From assembly GCF_026191915.1 (NCBI RefSeq), contig NZ_JAIMBY010000003.1:62001-126000 (forward strand): a DNA stretch of 64,000 nucleotides. The letters are read 5' to 3'. Numbering within the stretch: position 1 is the first letter of the stretch; each line of letters starts with the position of its first letter. The position numbers and the translations under genes are program-made. Below, in pieces: positions 1-7,353 of the stretch. The notes under the pieces were generated by a model that saw only the letters and a program-made list of their open reading frames with translations, searched no databases and was not told where the DNA came from. Source of the stretch: Acidiphilium sp. PA. GTDB taxonomy: Bacteria > Pseudomonadota > Alphaproteobacteria > Acetobacterales > Acetobacteraceae.

Positions 1-25
1 GGCTTTGAGGCGAAGCGCTGCTGGC

Positions 26-985
26 TTATCCGCGCAATGCCCGAACGGTGTGGGCGATGCCCGACCATTGCTGGGCCAGATAAGTCCCAGTGGCCATGGC
101 TTCGGGGGCGGTCGGATCGCCGGTGGGCGTTGGAGGCCGGGCGAAGTCGGCGGTTTTGAAGATGATATCCCAGAGCGGGAAGACGGCGCCGTAGTTGCAG
201 GATTTCTGGCCGGCGGCGAGGATGCCGTGGTGGGTGCGGTGAAAGCGTGGCGAGACGAGCAGGCGATCGCCGATTTTACCGAAAGACAATGTCGTGTTGG
301 CGTGGCTGAGGCTTTCGACGAAGCGCAGCATCAGGATCAGCAGCGGGAACTGCAGGGGTGGGATGCCGATCAACAGGCCGATGAGCATGAACCAGAGGAA
401 GCTCAGGACTTCATCGATGACGTGGTTCCGGTCGTCGGACCAGAAGGTCATCTGGCGCTGGGCGTGATGGACCGCGTGGAGCGCGTACCAGATCGAGAAC
501 CGGTGCGAGAGACGGTGGCGCCAGTAATCGGTGAAATCGAGGATGAGGGCGTAGAGCGCGAAGGTGACGACGGGGTGGCCGAACAAGGCCGGGATGATGG
601 TTTCGAGCATCGGCGGCACATAGCCGCGGTCCGCGAGGAAGCCATCGAGTTGAACCTGGGCGGCGTAGAACAGCACGAAGGTCATGATGGGAAGGACGCC
701 GACACGCGCGAGGAAGGTATAGAACACGTCGACCAGGACGGGTTTGCTCGTGGTCCAGCGTTCCAGCGGGTGGAAGCGTTCGAGCGGGACGCAGACGGCG
801 TAGGCGAGGATCATCTGCGTGATGCCGTAGACCGCAACGAGGGTCCAGCCGAAGGACAACTCGCTCCATTGCATGAGACCGGCGCGGTAGAGGAGGGGCA
901 GGACGGCGGTTTGCTCGATCCAGCCCGCGACGTCGTTGAACGGGTGGGCGGGTACGTGCGAGAGAACCTGTGCCATCATTTGCAT
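26..985 (-). CDS. Sterol desaturase / fatty acid hydroxylase family membrane protein
   Basis: A 319-residue integral membrane protein of the fatty acid hydroxylase superfamily, di-iron enzymes that hydroxylate or desaturate lipids. The histidine boxes are visible as DYWRHRLSHR, ALHAVHHA and RFHRTHHG, separated by hydrophobic segments. The reading frame is open further upstream, but that part is arginine-rich and lies inside the next gene, so I start at the MQMMAQVLSH methionine. Its ATG shares one base with the stop of the upstream beta-propeller gene (TGATG), indicating translational coupling. It is the last gene of a minus-strand operon. The substrate cannot be told from sequence; a membrane lipid such as a sterol, hopanoid or fatty acyl chain is inferred from the family. 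Confidence 0.85.
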   Translation of the reverse strand: MQMMAQVLSHVPAHPFNDVAGWIEQTAVLPLLYRAGLMQWSELSFGWTLVAVYGITQMILAYAVCVPLERFHPLERWTTSKPVLVDVFYTFLARVGVLPIMTFVLFYAAQVQLDGFLADRGYVPPMLETIIPALFGHPVVTFALYALILDFTDYWRHRLSHRFSIWYALHAVHHAQRQMTFWSDDRNHVIDEVLSFLWFMLIGLLIGIPPLQFPLLILMLRFVESLSHANTTLSFGKIGDRLLVSPRFHRTHHGILAAGQKSCNYGAVFPLWDIIFKTADFARPPTPTGDPTAPEAMATGTYLAQQWSGIAHTVRALRG

Positions 986-1989
986 CAGGCGAGGCGCATT
1001 GCGGCGAGGGCCGGCCGGTCGGTCAACAGGGTGGAGATGAAAATGCCGTGGGGCGAGCGGCCGACGCTGATGTGGTCGGTGGCGCCGGTGACGGGGTCGT
1101 GGACGGCGACACGCGACGCGAAGCGCAGCGCGATCCAGAGTTTGCCGTCGGGCGCGAAGCACAGATCGTCCGGGCCGCCGGGCATGGCGATACGCTTGAC
1201 GAAGCCGAGGGTCCTGGCATCGAGCACCGTGAGGGAGCCGGCGACGCGGTTGGTGACGTAGAGCTGGGTACGATCGGGCGTGAGGAAGATGTTGTGGGCA
1301 CCCTTGTCGGTCAGGATGGTGCGGGTGATGCGGCCGGTTGCGGGGTCGAGCACGGCGACATGATCGCTGCCCATGATGGCGGTGAGGACGACGCCGTCGT
1401 GCCACATGACGCCGGCGGGGGTTTTGCCGACTTTGGTGGTCCAGCGCGGGGTCATATTCGCAAGATCGATCGCGACCAGGGTGCCGCTGTCCTGCATCGA
1501 GACGAAGACGGTCCTGGAATCGGGCGTGTAGCTGAGGTGCGAGGGCATCGATCCGAGTTTGAAGCGGTGCGCCAGGGTGAGGCTGGCGGCGTGGTAGACA
1601 TCGACGTGGTTGAGGCGGAGGCAGGTGATGGTGAGGTACGTGCCATCCGGGCTGAACCAGAGCTGGTAAGGGTCGGGGATGAGTTTATGGCCGAGTTCCG
1701 TGCCGGTCGCGGGGTCGAGAAAGAAGAGGGCGTTGCCGGAGGAATCGGCGATCAGCAGCTTTTTGTGATCGGGCGTGAGGGCCCAGTGGCTCGGTTCGCG
1801 GAAGGTGGGCTCGTCGCGCAGGATTTTGCGGGTGGTCATGTCGATGACCGAGACGGTCGCGCCGCCGGAATTCAGGACGATGGCAATGGGCGGCTGCGCC
1901 GCCGATGCGGCGCGCGCGCGCGTAGGCAGGGCCAGCAGGGCCGGTGCGGCGAACAGTGTGCGGCGGGGGAGCGAGGCTGGACCGGTCAT
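985..1989 (-). CDS. Tat-exported YncE-like beta-propeller protein
   Basis: A 334-residue protein with an N-terminal twin-arginine signal (RRTLFAAPALLALP, then an Ala-rich cleavage region). Repeated blades follow, with motifs such as VSVIDMTTRKIL, VDVYHAASL, VAVLDPATGRI and LTVLDARTLGFV. This is the pattern of YVTN/YncE seven-bladed propellers, which act in the periplasm as binding or scaffold domains, often without a known ligand. It overlaps the upstream membrane protein gene by four bases (ATGA) and the downstream hydroxylase by one, so the three genes form one operon. The function is unassigned; a role with the lipid or polysaccharide proteins encoded beside it is inference. Confidence 0.8.
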   Translation of the reverse strand: MTGPASLPRRTLFAAPALLALPTRARAASAAQPPIAIVLNSGGATVSVIDMTTRKILRDEPTFREPSHWALTPDHKKLLIADSSGNALFFLDPATGTELGHKLIPDPYQLWFSPDGTYLTITCLRLNHVDVYHAASLTLAHRFKLGSMPSHLSYTPDSRTVFVSMQDSGTLVAIDLANMTPRWTTKVGKTPAGVMWHDGVVLTAIMGSDHVAVLDPATGRITRTILTDKGAHNIFLTPDRTQLYVTNRVAGSLTVLDARTLGFVKRIAMPGGPDDLCFAPDGKLWIALRFASRVAVHDPVTGATDHISVGRSPHGIFISTLLTDRPALAAMRLA

Positions 1990-3311
1990 GTGGGCGGCGG
2001 GCTTTCATCGGGGTTCACGAAGACCGCGCGCGCCCAGGTGAAGAACACGAGGCTAGTCGTTGCGATCAAAGTATTGTCAGTGAAGGATTGCACGGCGAAG
2101 GCGAGAAAGACAAGCCGGATGATGCGGCGCTGGGCTGTCGGCAGAGCAGCGCTGCCCCGCCATAGCCAGAGGGTGAGCATGGCGAACAGCAGGAGCGCGC
2201 CAAGCACGCCGCCTTCCACCGTGATGCGCAGATATTCGTTGTGGGCCGCGTTGGTGCCGAGCAGGCGGCCGATGTGCGATTTCATCGAGACGACGACTTT
2301 GCCGGCGCCGACGCCCCAGCCGATCCAGGGGGAATGGCGGGCGGCGGCTTCAAAGAAGGGCCAGATCAGCTGGCGGTTGGACAGGCTGGCGGCATCGCCG
2401 AGGTTGATCAGATCGACAATGCGGATGATCCGCAGGGCGGAGGCGGCCATCAGCACGATTCCGAGGCTGGCGCTGCCGAAGGCGAGGATTGCGAAGCGGC
2501 GGGCCGGGGTGAGGAAGGGCGAAGGTGTGATCAGCAGTGTAGCGAGGGTGATGAATCCGGCCATGGCGAGCGGTGAGCGGGCGCCGGTGGCGATCAGGAT
2601 GAGGTAGTTTACGGCGATCCAGAGCATGTGGCGGGAATTGCCGTTGCGCAGATATTCGATCAGGCCGGCGAAGATGGCGATCATCGCGAAACCGCCCAGA
2701 AAGGCGGGGGCGCTGGAGGCGGCGAGGCGGATGGCGCCGAGTTGGGTGCTGTAAAGCGGGCGGATGCCGGGGGCGGCGAGGGCGATGCCGAAGCCGACCG
2801 TGACGGAGGGACCGATGATGGTGCAGCGGATGATGGTGGTACGCATCGCCGCGCTGAGGCGGAGGTAGCCGGCAGCGAAGGGGGCAGCCGAGCCAATCAG
2901 CGAGCGGAGCGAGGCCATCGGGGTCAGGCCGGGCCAGAGGCCGTGGATCGCGCCATCGATGAACATGACGATGAAGGCATAGGAGGGGTTGAAACGGTCG
3001 GCGCGCGGGCCGGTGCGCAGGGCGGCGAGGGCGATGATCAGCAGGCCGGCGGATTTGAGGAGGGCGATGATGAGCTCGTGTGCGCCGATCAGGTCGGACA
3101 GCCACATCTCCGGGGTGGTTTCGACCAGGATCAGCCAGAGCGCCATGGCGGCGACCGGGCGGGCGTAGGCGATGGTGGCGGCAACGGCGAGGGCAAGGGT
3201 GACCAGGAGCGGGATGATCAGCGGCGGCATCAGCCAGACGATGGCGCCGACGCCGAGCAGGGCGGTGATGGCAGCCGTGGCGATCGGGTCGCGCCGGGCA
3301 ATTGTGATCAT
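1986..3311 (-). CDS. O-antigen ligase-like polytopic membrane protein
   Basis: A 441-residue protein made almost entirely of hydrophobic segments, roughly ten or more membrane spans. It has a larger loop towards the C-terminal half containing WPFFEAAARHSPWIGWGVGAG and AHNEYLRITVEGG, the style of the periplasmic loop in O-antigen ligase/polymerase (Wzy_C, RfaL) proteins; the HNEYL element is typical. Such proteins transfer or polymerise lipid-linked glycans in the inner membrane. It overlaps the next gene by four bases and follows the methyltransferase gene by ten, all on the minus strand. No glycosyltransferase lies directly beside it, so ligase versus polymerase cannot be decided. Confidence 0.75.
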   Translation of the reverse strand: MITIARRDPIATAAITALLGVGAIVWLMPPLIIPLLVTLALAVAATIAYARPVAAMALWLILVETTPEMWLSDLIGAHELIIALLKSAGLLIIALAALRTGPRADRFNPSYAFIVMFIDGAIHGLWPGLTPMASLRSLIGSAAPFAAGYLRLSAAMRTTIIRCTIIGPSVTVGFGIALAAPGIRPLYSTQLGAIRLAASSAPAFLGGFAMIAIFAGLIEYLRNGNSRHMLWIAVNYLILIATGARSPLAMAGFITLATLLITPSPFLTPARRFAILAFGSASLGIVLMAASALRIIRIVDLINLGDAASLSNRQLIWPFFEAAARHSPWIGWGVGAGKVVVSMKSHIGRLLGTNAAHNEYLRITVEGGVLGALLLFAMLTLWLWRGSAALPTAQRRIIRLVFLAFAVQSFTDNTLIATTSLVFFTWARAVFVNPDESPPPT

Positions 3312-3321
3312 GGCGGGGCGA

Positions 3322-3900
3322 TCATGGGATAGCGGTGATGGTGTAATGCTCGTCGGGCGCCGCAGTCTGAGCCTGGATGGTGAAGCCGGCGGCGGCGAGT
3401 AATGCGGTGGCCGTTGCGGGGGCGGTGCGGCGACTCAGTTTCGCACCCATGGCACCGGCGCCGGCGGGGTCGTATTCCGCGATGAACAGGATAGCGTGGG
3501 GCGGCATGATCGCGTGCAGGCGGCGCAGGGCGGTGGTCGGGTCGTTCATGTGGTGCAGCGCATCGGTCAGCATGACGCGATCGGGCGGTGCTGGCAGGGG
3601 CGGCAGGGCTTCGGCGGTGCCGGTGATGGCGTGCAACGGCAGCGCGCGGTTGGTGGCTTGTTCGTTGATGTGGGCGATACATTCGGCATCGGGGTCGATC
3701 GCGATGATCCGGCCGCCGGGGACGACCAGGGCAGCGTATTCGAACGAGAGCGCGCCCGAGCCGGCACCGATGTCGAGCACGATCATGCCCGGGGCGATGC
3801 CGGCGGCTGCGGCCCAGCAGGCGGCGAGGTGGCGCTTCTGCGCCTGGCGGGTGATCAGGCGGGCGAGGCGGGTGGCGTCGGCTTGCATTGCGGGGTTCAT
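3322..3900 (-). CDS. Class I SAM-dependent methyltransferase
   Basis: A 192-residue Rossmann-fold methyltransferase of the UbiE/COQ5-like type. Motif I is VLDIGAGSGALS at about residues 41-52, the acidic residue ending strand 2 is in IIAIDPDAE, and DALHHMNDP matches the region after strand 4. The start is the ATG of MNPAMQADAT; a longer frame exists but runs into the A+T-rich repeat upstream. It is the first gene of the minus-strand operon that continues with the O-antigen-ligase-like gene. The methyl acceptor is unknown; a quinone, lipid or sugar intermediate are all possible. Confidence 0.8.
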   Translation of the reverse strand: MNPAMQADATRLARLITRQAQKRHLAACWAAAAGIAPGMIVLDIGAGSGALSFEYAALVVPGGRIIAIDPDAECIAHINEQATNRALPLHAITGTAEALPPLPAPPDRVMLTDALHHMNDPTTALRRLHAIMPPHAILFIAEYDPAGAGAMGAKLSRRTAPATATALLAAAGFTIQAQTAAPDEHYTITAIP

Positions 3901-3984
3901 GAGGTGACTCTAGCTTGGTGGGGATTAGTTTCAAGCGAATTCAACTTTAAGGCGAGGGTAAGGATGAGGAAGGATCGGGGTAGA

Positions 3985-4100
3985 CTTCTTTTTTTGAAAA
4001 AAAAGAAGCAAAAAAACTTTATTTGTCTGGGCCCATGCCGGTGAAACCGCCCATGCCCCCGAGTCAAAAAGTTTTTTGCTTCTTTTTTCCAAAAAAGAAG
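3985..4100. repeat. A+T-rich paired-hairpin repeat, copy A
   Basis: Two A/T hairpins, at 3985-4008 and 4079-4100, each with stems of the form CTTCTTTTTT/AAAAAAGAAG. They flank matching arms, CAAAAAAACTTT at 4009-4020 and AAAGTTTTTTG at 4068-4078. Between them is a G+C-rich core containing two GGCATGGGC units when read on the minus strand. The copy lies between divergent genes. The same layout recurs at 30933, 44116 and 51494, with half or decayed copies at 54967 and 53406. Confidence 0.9.
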
Positions 4101-4138
4101 TCTTTCGCTTGCCTTTCTTGCCGCTGGACGCGCGGCTG

Positions 4139-4924
4139 ATGCGCCTCCAGGCAACCATCACCGGCACGGGGCCGGATGTGGTGTTGTTGCACGGCCTGTT
4201 CGGCTCGGGCCGCAATCTGGGCGTGATCGCGCGCGGTTTGGCGGGGCGGTTCCGGGTGATTGCGCTCGATGCGCGCAATCATGGTGCGAGCGGTCATGCC
4301 GCGGACATGCGGTATGCGACGATGGCGGCGGATGTGGCGGAGACGATGGCGGCGCTGGGGGTGGGGCGGGCGCGGGTGGTCGGGCATTCGATGGGCGGCA
4401 AGATCGCGATGATGCTGGCCTTGGTGCATCCGGCGCTGGTCGAGCGGCTGGCGGTGCTGGATATTGCGCCGGTCGCGTATGGGCATGAGCATGATTTGTT
4501 TGTCGCTTCGATGCGGGGCTTGGCGTTATCGCCGGATTTGACCCGGCAGCAGGCCGATGCGGCGTTGGCGGGGGCGATCCCTGATCCGGCGTTGCGGGGG
4601 TTTCTGCTGCATAATCTGGTGCTGGGTGCCGCGCCGCGCTGGCGGTTGGGCCTGGATGAGATTGCCGGGGCCATGGGCGATCTGGTTTCGTGGCCGGAGG
4701 GGGTGGCGGGATCGTATCCGGGGGGTGCGCTGTTCTTGCGGGGGGCGCTGTCGTCTTATGTGCCGGCCTCGGCATATGGTGCGATTCGGCGATATTTTCC
4801 GGCCGCGATGATCGAGACCATCGAGGGGACCGGGCATTGGCTGCATGCGGAGAAGCCGCAGGCGGTGGTGGCGGCATTGGCAGGGTTTTTGGGGTCGGGG
4901 CGCGCGATTCCGGCCGAGCCATGA
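4139..4924 (+). CDS. Alpha/beta-hydrolase, YbfF-like esterase
   Basis: A 261-residue alpha/beta-hydrolase. The oxyanion region is VVLLHGLFGSG (residues 14-24), the nucleophile elbow is GHSMGG with Ser84, and the final histidine is in GTGHWLHAEKP near the C-terminus. The pattern LFGSGRNLG and DARNHGASGHA is that of YbfF-type short-chain acyl esterases. The open frame extends 21 residues further upstream, but that stretch is translated from the arm of repeat copy A, so I place the start at the MRLQATITG methionine. No clear ribosome binding site is seen. It converges on the EVE-domain gene with a 24-base gap. Confidence 0.8.
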   Translation: MRLQATITGTGPDVVLLHGLFGSGRNLGVIARGLAGRFRVIALDARNHGASGHAADMRYATMAADVAETMAALGVGRARVVGHSMGGKIAMMLALVHPALVERLAVLDIAPVAYGHEHDLFVASMRGLALSPDLTRQQADAALAGAIPDPALRGFLLHNLVLGAAPRWRLGLDEIAGAMGDLVSWPEGVAGSYPGGALFLRGALSSYVPASAYGAIRRYFPAAMIETIEGTGHWLHAEKPQAVVAALAGFLGSGRAIPAEP

Positions 4925-4948
4925 TATCGCGCGCACCGGGTGGGTGCG

Positions 4949-5377
4949 TCAGGCGCGGTAGCCGCCCAGTGTGCAGATATGCGCCCAGTGTTCGGGGCTG
5001 ATCGGGCAGACCGACAGGCGGGACAGGCGGATCAGGGCGATGCCGGCGAGGGCGGGGTCGGATTTGATGGTGGCCAGGGTGACCGGGTGGGGCAGCGGGG
5101 CGCGGGCCTGCATATCGACGGCGACCCAGTCCTGCGGTTTGGGCCCGGGCTCCATGCTGGGGTCGGGGTAGGCTTCGCGCACAATCTCGACCACGCCGAC
5201 GATCTCGCGGCCGATGTTGGAGTGGTAGAAGAAGGCGAGATCGCCCAGCCGCATGGCTTTGAGGTTGTTTTTCGCCATGTGGTTTCGCACGCCGGTCCAG
5301 GGCTCGATGCGGTTGGCGACCTGCTGGTCCCACGAGAACGCATCGGGTTCTGATTTGACCAGCCAGTAGTTGGGCAT
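4949..5377 (-). CDS. EVE domain-containing protein
   Basis: A 142-residue single-domain EVE/PUA-like protein. It begins MPNYWLVKSEPDAFSW and has WTGVRNHMAKNNL, LGDLAFFYHSN and WVAVDMQA in the order typical of this family. EVE domains bind modified bases in DNA or RNA; the bacterial role is usually unknown. It is encoded eight bases downstream of the YCII gene on the same strand, so the two are probably cotranscribed. Confidence 0.88.
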   Translation of the reverse strand: MPNYWLVKSEPDAFSWDQQVANRIEPWTGVRNHMAKNNLKAMRLGDLAFFYHSNIGREIVGVVEIVREAYPDPSMEPGPKPQDWVAVDMQARAPLPHPVTLATIKSDPALAGIALIRLSRLSVCPISPEHWAHICTLGGYRA

Positions 5378-5385
5378 CGGGCGGC

Positions 5386-5679
5386 TCAGGGTGTGATGGC
5401 GCCGTCGCGCACGACGGTGCGGAACGCGCGGATTTCGACGCGATCGAACAGGCGGGCGCGGGAATAGGGGTCGTTGGCGACCAGGGTTTCGGCCATCGCG
5501 CGATCGGGCACTTCGTAGATGATGGTCGAGCCACAGGGATTGCCGTCGTCATCGAGCAGAGGACCGCCGAAGACGATGTTGCCGGCGATTTCGGTGAGGT
5601 AGGCGATGTGGTCCGGCCTGGTCTGTTTGCGGATGGGCAGACCATCGGCGCGGTCGTGGGCGATCAGGATGAATTGCAT
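5386..5679 (-). CDS. YCII family protein
   Basis: A 97-residue YCII-domain protein with the ferredoxin-like fold. It starts MQFILIAHDR; the family's His/Asp pair is in AHDRADG, and NIVFGGPLLDDDG and ANDPYSRARLFDRVEIRAF are the usual later strands. YCII domains are small enzyme-like domains whose reaction is generally unknown. A ribosome binding site AAGGA lies seven bases before the ATG. It is probably cotranscribed with the EVE gene and is divergent from ccmC. Confidence 0.88.
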   Translation of the reverse strand: MQFILIAHDRADGLPIRKQTRPDHIAYLTEIAGNIVFGGPLLDDDGNPCGSTIIYEVPDRAMAETLVANDPYSRARLFDRVEIRAFRTVVRDGAITP

Positions 5680-5819
5680 GGCGATATCCTTTTATTTTCG
5701 GTCACGCCGTGTTTGCCACGATTGTATGATATATAACAACGCCAAGATGTGATCGGCATGGCCGGCGCAAACGCGGCAAAGGGGATGGCAAAGCGTCGGT
5801 TTCGTATTAGACCTTGTGC

Positions 5820-6632
5820 ATGGGACGGACAGGAATGCCGGATTACACCGGAGATATCGCGGCCAGACCGATCGGCGCACCGCAGTCGAAGGCGGGGGCT
5901 TGGCTGCATCGCTTTGCAAATCCGGGACGGTTCCAGCGCCTGGTGCAACCGGTTTTGCCATGGTTGACGGTGGTGGCCTTTCTGACCACGGTTATCGGCT
6001 TGGTGTGGGGGTTTTTCTACGCGCCGGCGGACTGGCAGCAGGGCATCGCGTCACGCATTATGTATGTGCATATCCCGTCGGCCTGGGTGGCGATGAACGG
6101 GTATGCGGCGCTGGCGATCTGTTCGCTGCTGTCGATCGTGTGGCGGCATCCGCTGGCGGATATCGCGGCCAAGGAAATCGGGCCGGTGGGGGCAGGATTT
6201 ACCGCGCTCTGCCTGATTTCAGGCTCGCTGTGGGGACGGCCGGAATGGGGGACATACTGGGTTTGGGACGCGCGGCTGACCTCGGTGCTGATCCTGTTGT
6301 TTCTGTATCTCGGGCATATGGCGCTGATCCGCGCGTTCGATAATCCGCAACACGGCTATCGGGCAGCGGCGATTCTGGGGCTGGTGGGTGCGGTCAATCT
6401 GCCGATCATCGTGTTCAGCGTCTACTGGTGGAACACGCTGCATCAGGGTAATTCGATTTCGGTGACCGGGCCGTCGAAAATTTACGTGACCATGCTGTAC
6501 CCGCTGATCGTCTGCACGATCGGATTCTATCTGGCGTTCGCGGCGATGTGTCTCGGGCGGATTTCGAGCGGGATCATGGAGAACCGGGCGCGCGCGCTGC
6601 TGCTGGCGCAGGCCGAGCGGGGTGATGCATGA
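5820..6632 (+). CDS. ccmC: Heme exporter protein CcmC
   Basis: An inner-membrane protein of about 270 residues and six membrane spans. It carries the tryptophan-rich heme-handling motif WGTYWVWDARLT and the conserved histidines in YVHIPSAW and near NTLHQGNSIS. CcmC loads heme onto the chaperone CcmE in system I cytochrome c maturation. Possible starts are TTG 5814, ATG 5820 and ATG 5835; none has a well-placed Shine-Dalgarno site, so the N-terminus is uncertain by about five residues. It is the first gene of a ccmCDEFGHI operon; ccmA and ccmB are not in the window. Confidence 0.93.
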   Translation: MGRTGMPDYTGDIAARPIGAPQSKAGAWLHRFANPGRFQRLVQPVLPWLTVVAFLTTVIGLVWGFFYAPADWQQGIASRIMYVHIPSAWVAMNGYAALAICSLLSIVWRHPLADIAAKEIGPVGAGFTALCLISGSLWGRPEWGTYWVWDARLTSVLILLFLYLGHMALIRAFDNPQHGYRAAAILGLVGAVNLPIIVFSVYWWNTLHQGNSISVTGPSKIYVTMLYPLIVCTIGFYLAFAAMCLGRISSGIMENRARALLLAQAERGDA

Positions 6633-6802
6633 TTAAACATGTCATGCCCTATGTAGCTGGCAGTTATGGGGCCACCATTCTGATTCTGGGGGGTTTGTCG
6701 CTGACCTCACTGCTGCGCTATCGCGCGGCGCGGCGGCGGCTGGCCGCGGTGGAGCCCCGCGGGCGGCGGAGGCGGGATGCGATGCAGGATGAACAATCAT
6801 GA
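6629..6802 (+). CDS. ccmD: Heme exporter protein CcmD
   Basis: A 57-residue protein, MIKHVMPYVAGSYGATILIL onwards, with one membrane span at about residues 8-28 followed by a strongly basic tail. This is the size and topology of CcmD, which helps release holo-CcmE from the CcmABC complex. The ATG overlaps the ccmC stop by four bases and its own stop overlaps the ccmE start by four. Identification rests mainly on position, length and topology, since CcmD is poorly conserved. Confidence 0.85.
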   Translation: MIKHVMPYVAGSYGATILILGGLSLTSLLRYRAARRRLAAVEPRGRRRRDAMQDEQS

Positions 6803-7320
6803 TGAATCGCAAGACGCGCCGGTTGTGGCTGGTGATCGCGTGCGGCGCGGGGGTTTCGTGCGCGACGGCGCTGATGCTGGTCGCGTTTCGGTCCAGCCTG
6901 TCGTTTTTTCTCTCGCCGCAGGAGGTGGTCGCGAAACATCCCGCGCCGGGCATGGTGTTCCGCCTGGGCGGGGTTGTTCAGGCCAATACCGTCGTGATGG
7001 GCACGCGTGACAACCGGCCCTACACGACGTTTCGGATCACGGATGGCCAGGCCTCGATCCCGGTGGTGTTTACCGGTGTGCTGCCCGGGCTGTTCCGCCA
7101 GGGGCAGGGGGTGGTGACGGTGGGGGCGATGGCCAAGGGCGATCGGGAATTCGTGGCCAGTACCGTGCTGGCGAAGCATGGTGCGAGCTATATGCCGGCG
7201 CCGGTCGAGCAGGCGTTGCGCAAGGCGGGCAAGTGGAACCCGAAATTTGGGCCGGCACCCAATGCGGCAACCTGGGATGACAAATCACCGCGCACCATCG
7301 AGGCTGATAACAATGGATGA
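6799..7320 (+). CDS. ccmE: Cytochrome c maturation heme chaperone CcmE
   Basis: A 173-residue periplasmic heme chaperone anchored by one N-terminal membrane span (about residues 9-31). The C-terminal OB-fold domain ends in LAKHGASYMP, whose histidine is the covalent heme attachment residue of histidine-type CcmE and whose tyrosine is the usual axial ligand. Early FRLGGVV and the later IPVVFTGVLPGLFRQGQGVV also match. It receives heme from CcmC and passes it to CcmF. Confidence 0.93.
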   Translation: MMNRKTRRLWLVIACGAGVSCATALMLVAFRSSLSFFLSPQEVVAKHPAPGMVFRLGGVVQANTVVMGTRDNRPYTTFRITDGQASIPVVFTGVLPGLFRQGQGVVTVGAMAKGDREFVASTVLAKHGASYMPAPVEQALRKAGKWNPKFGPAPNAATWDDKSPRTIEADNNG

Positions 7321-7353
7321 TCGATCGATCGCACCGACCCGCGGGTTGACGCC

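Noticed and set aside
5-1261. Long plus-strand open frame opposite the hydroxylase and beta-propeller genes
   Set aside because: It is a high-GC shadow frame, rich in Arg, Asp and Gly with no domain pattern, and lies antisense to two well-supported genes.
3985-4100. A+T-rich repeats considered as plain intrinsic terminators or assembly artefacts
   Set aside because: Copies lie between divergent gene starts as well as in tandem gaps, share a non-homopolymer core and differ in detail, so neither explanation fits all of them.
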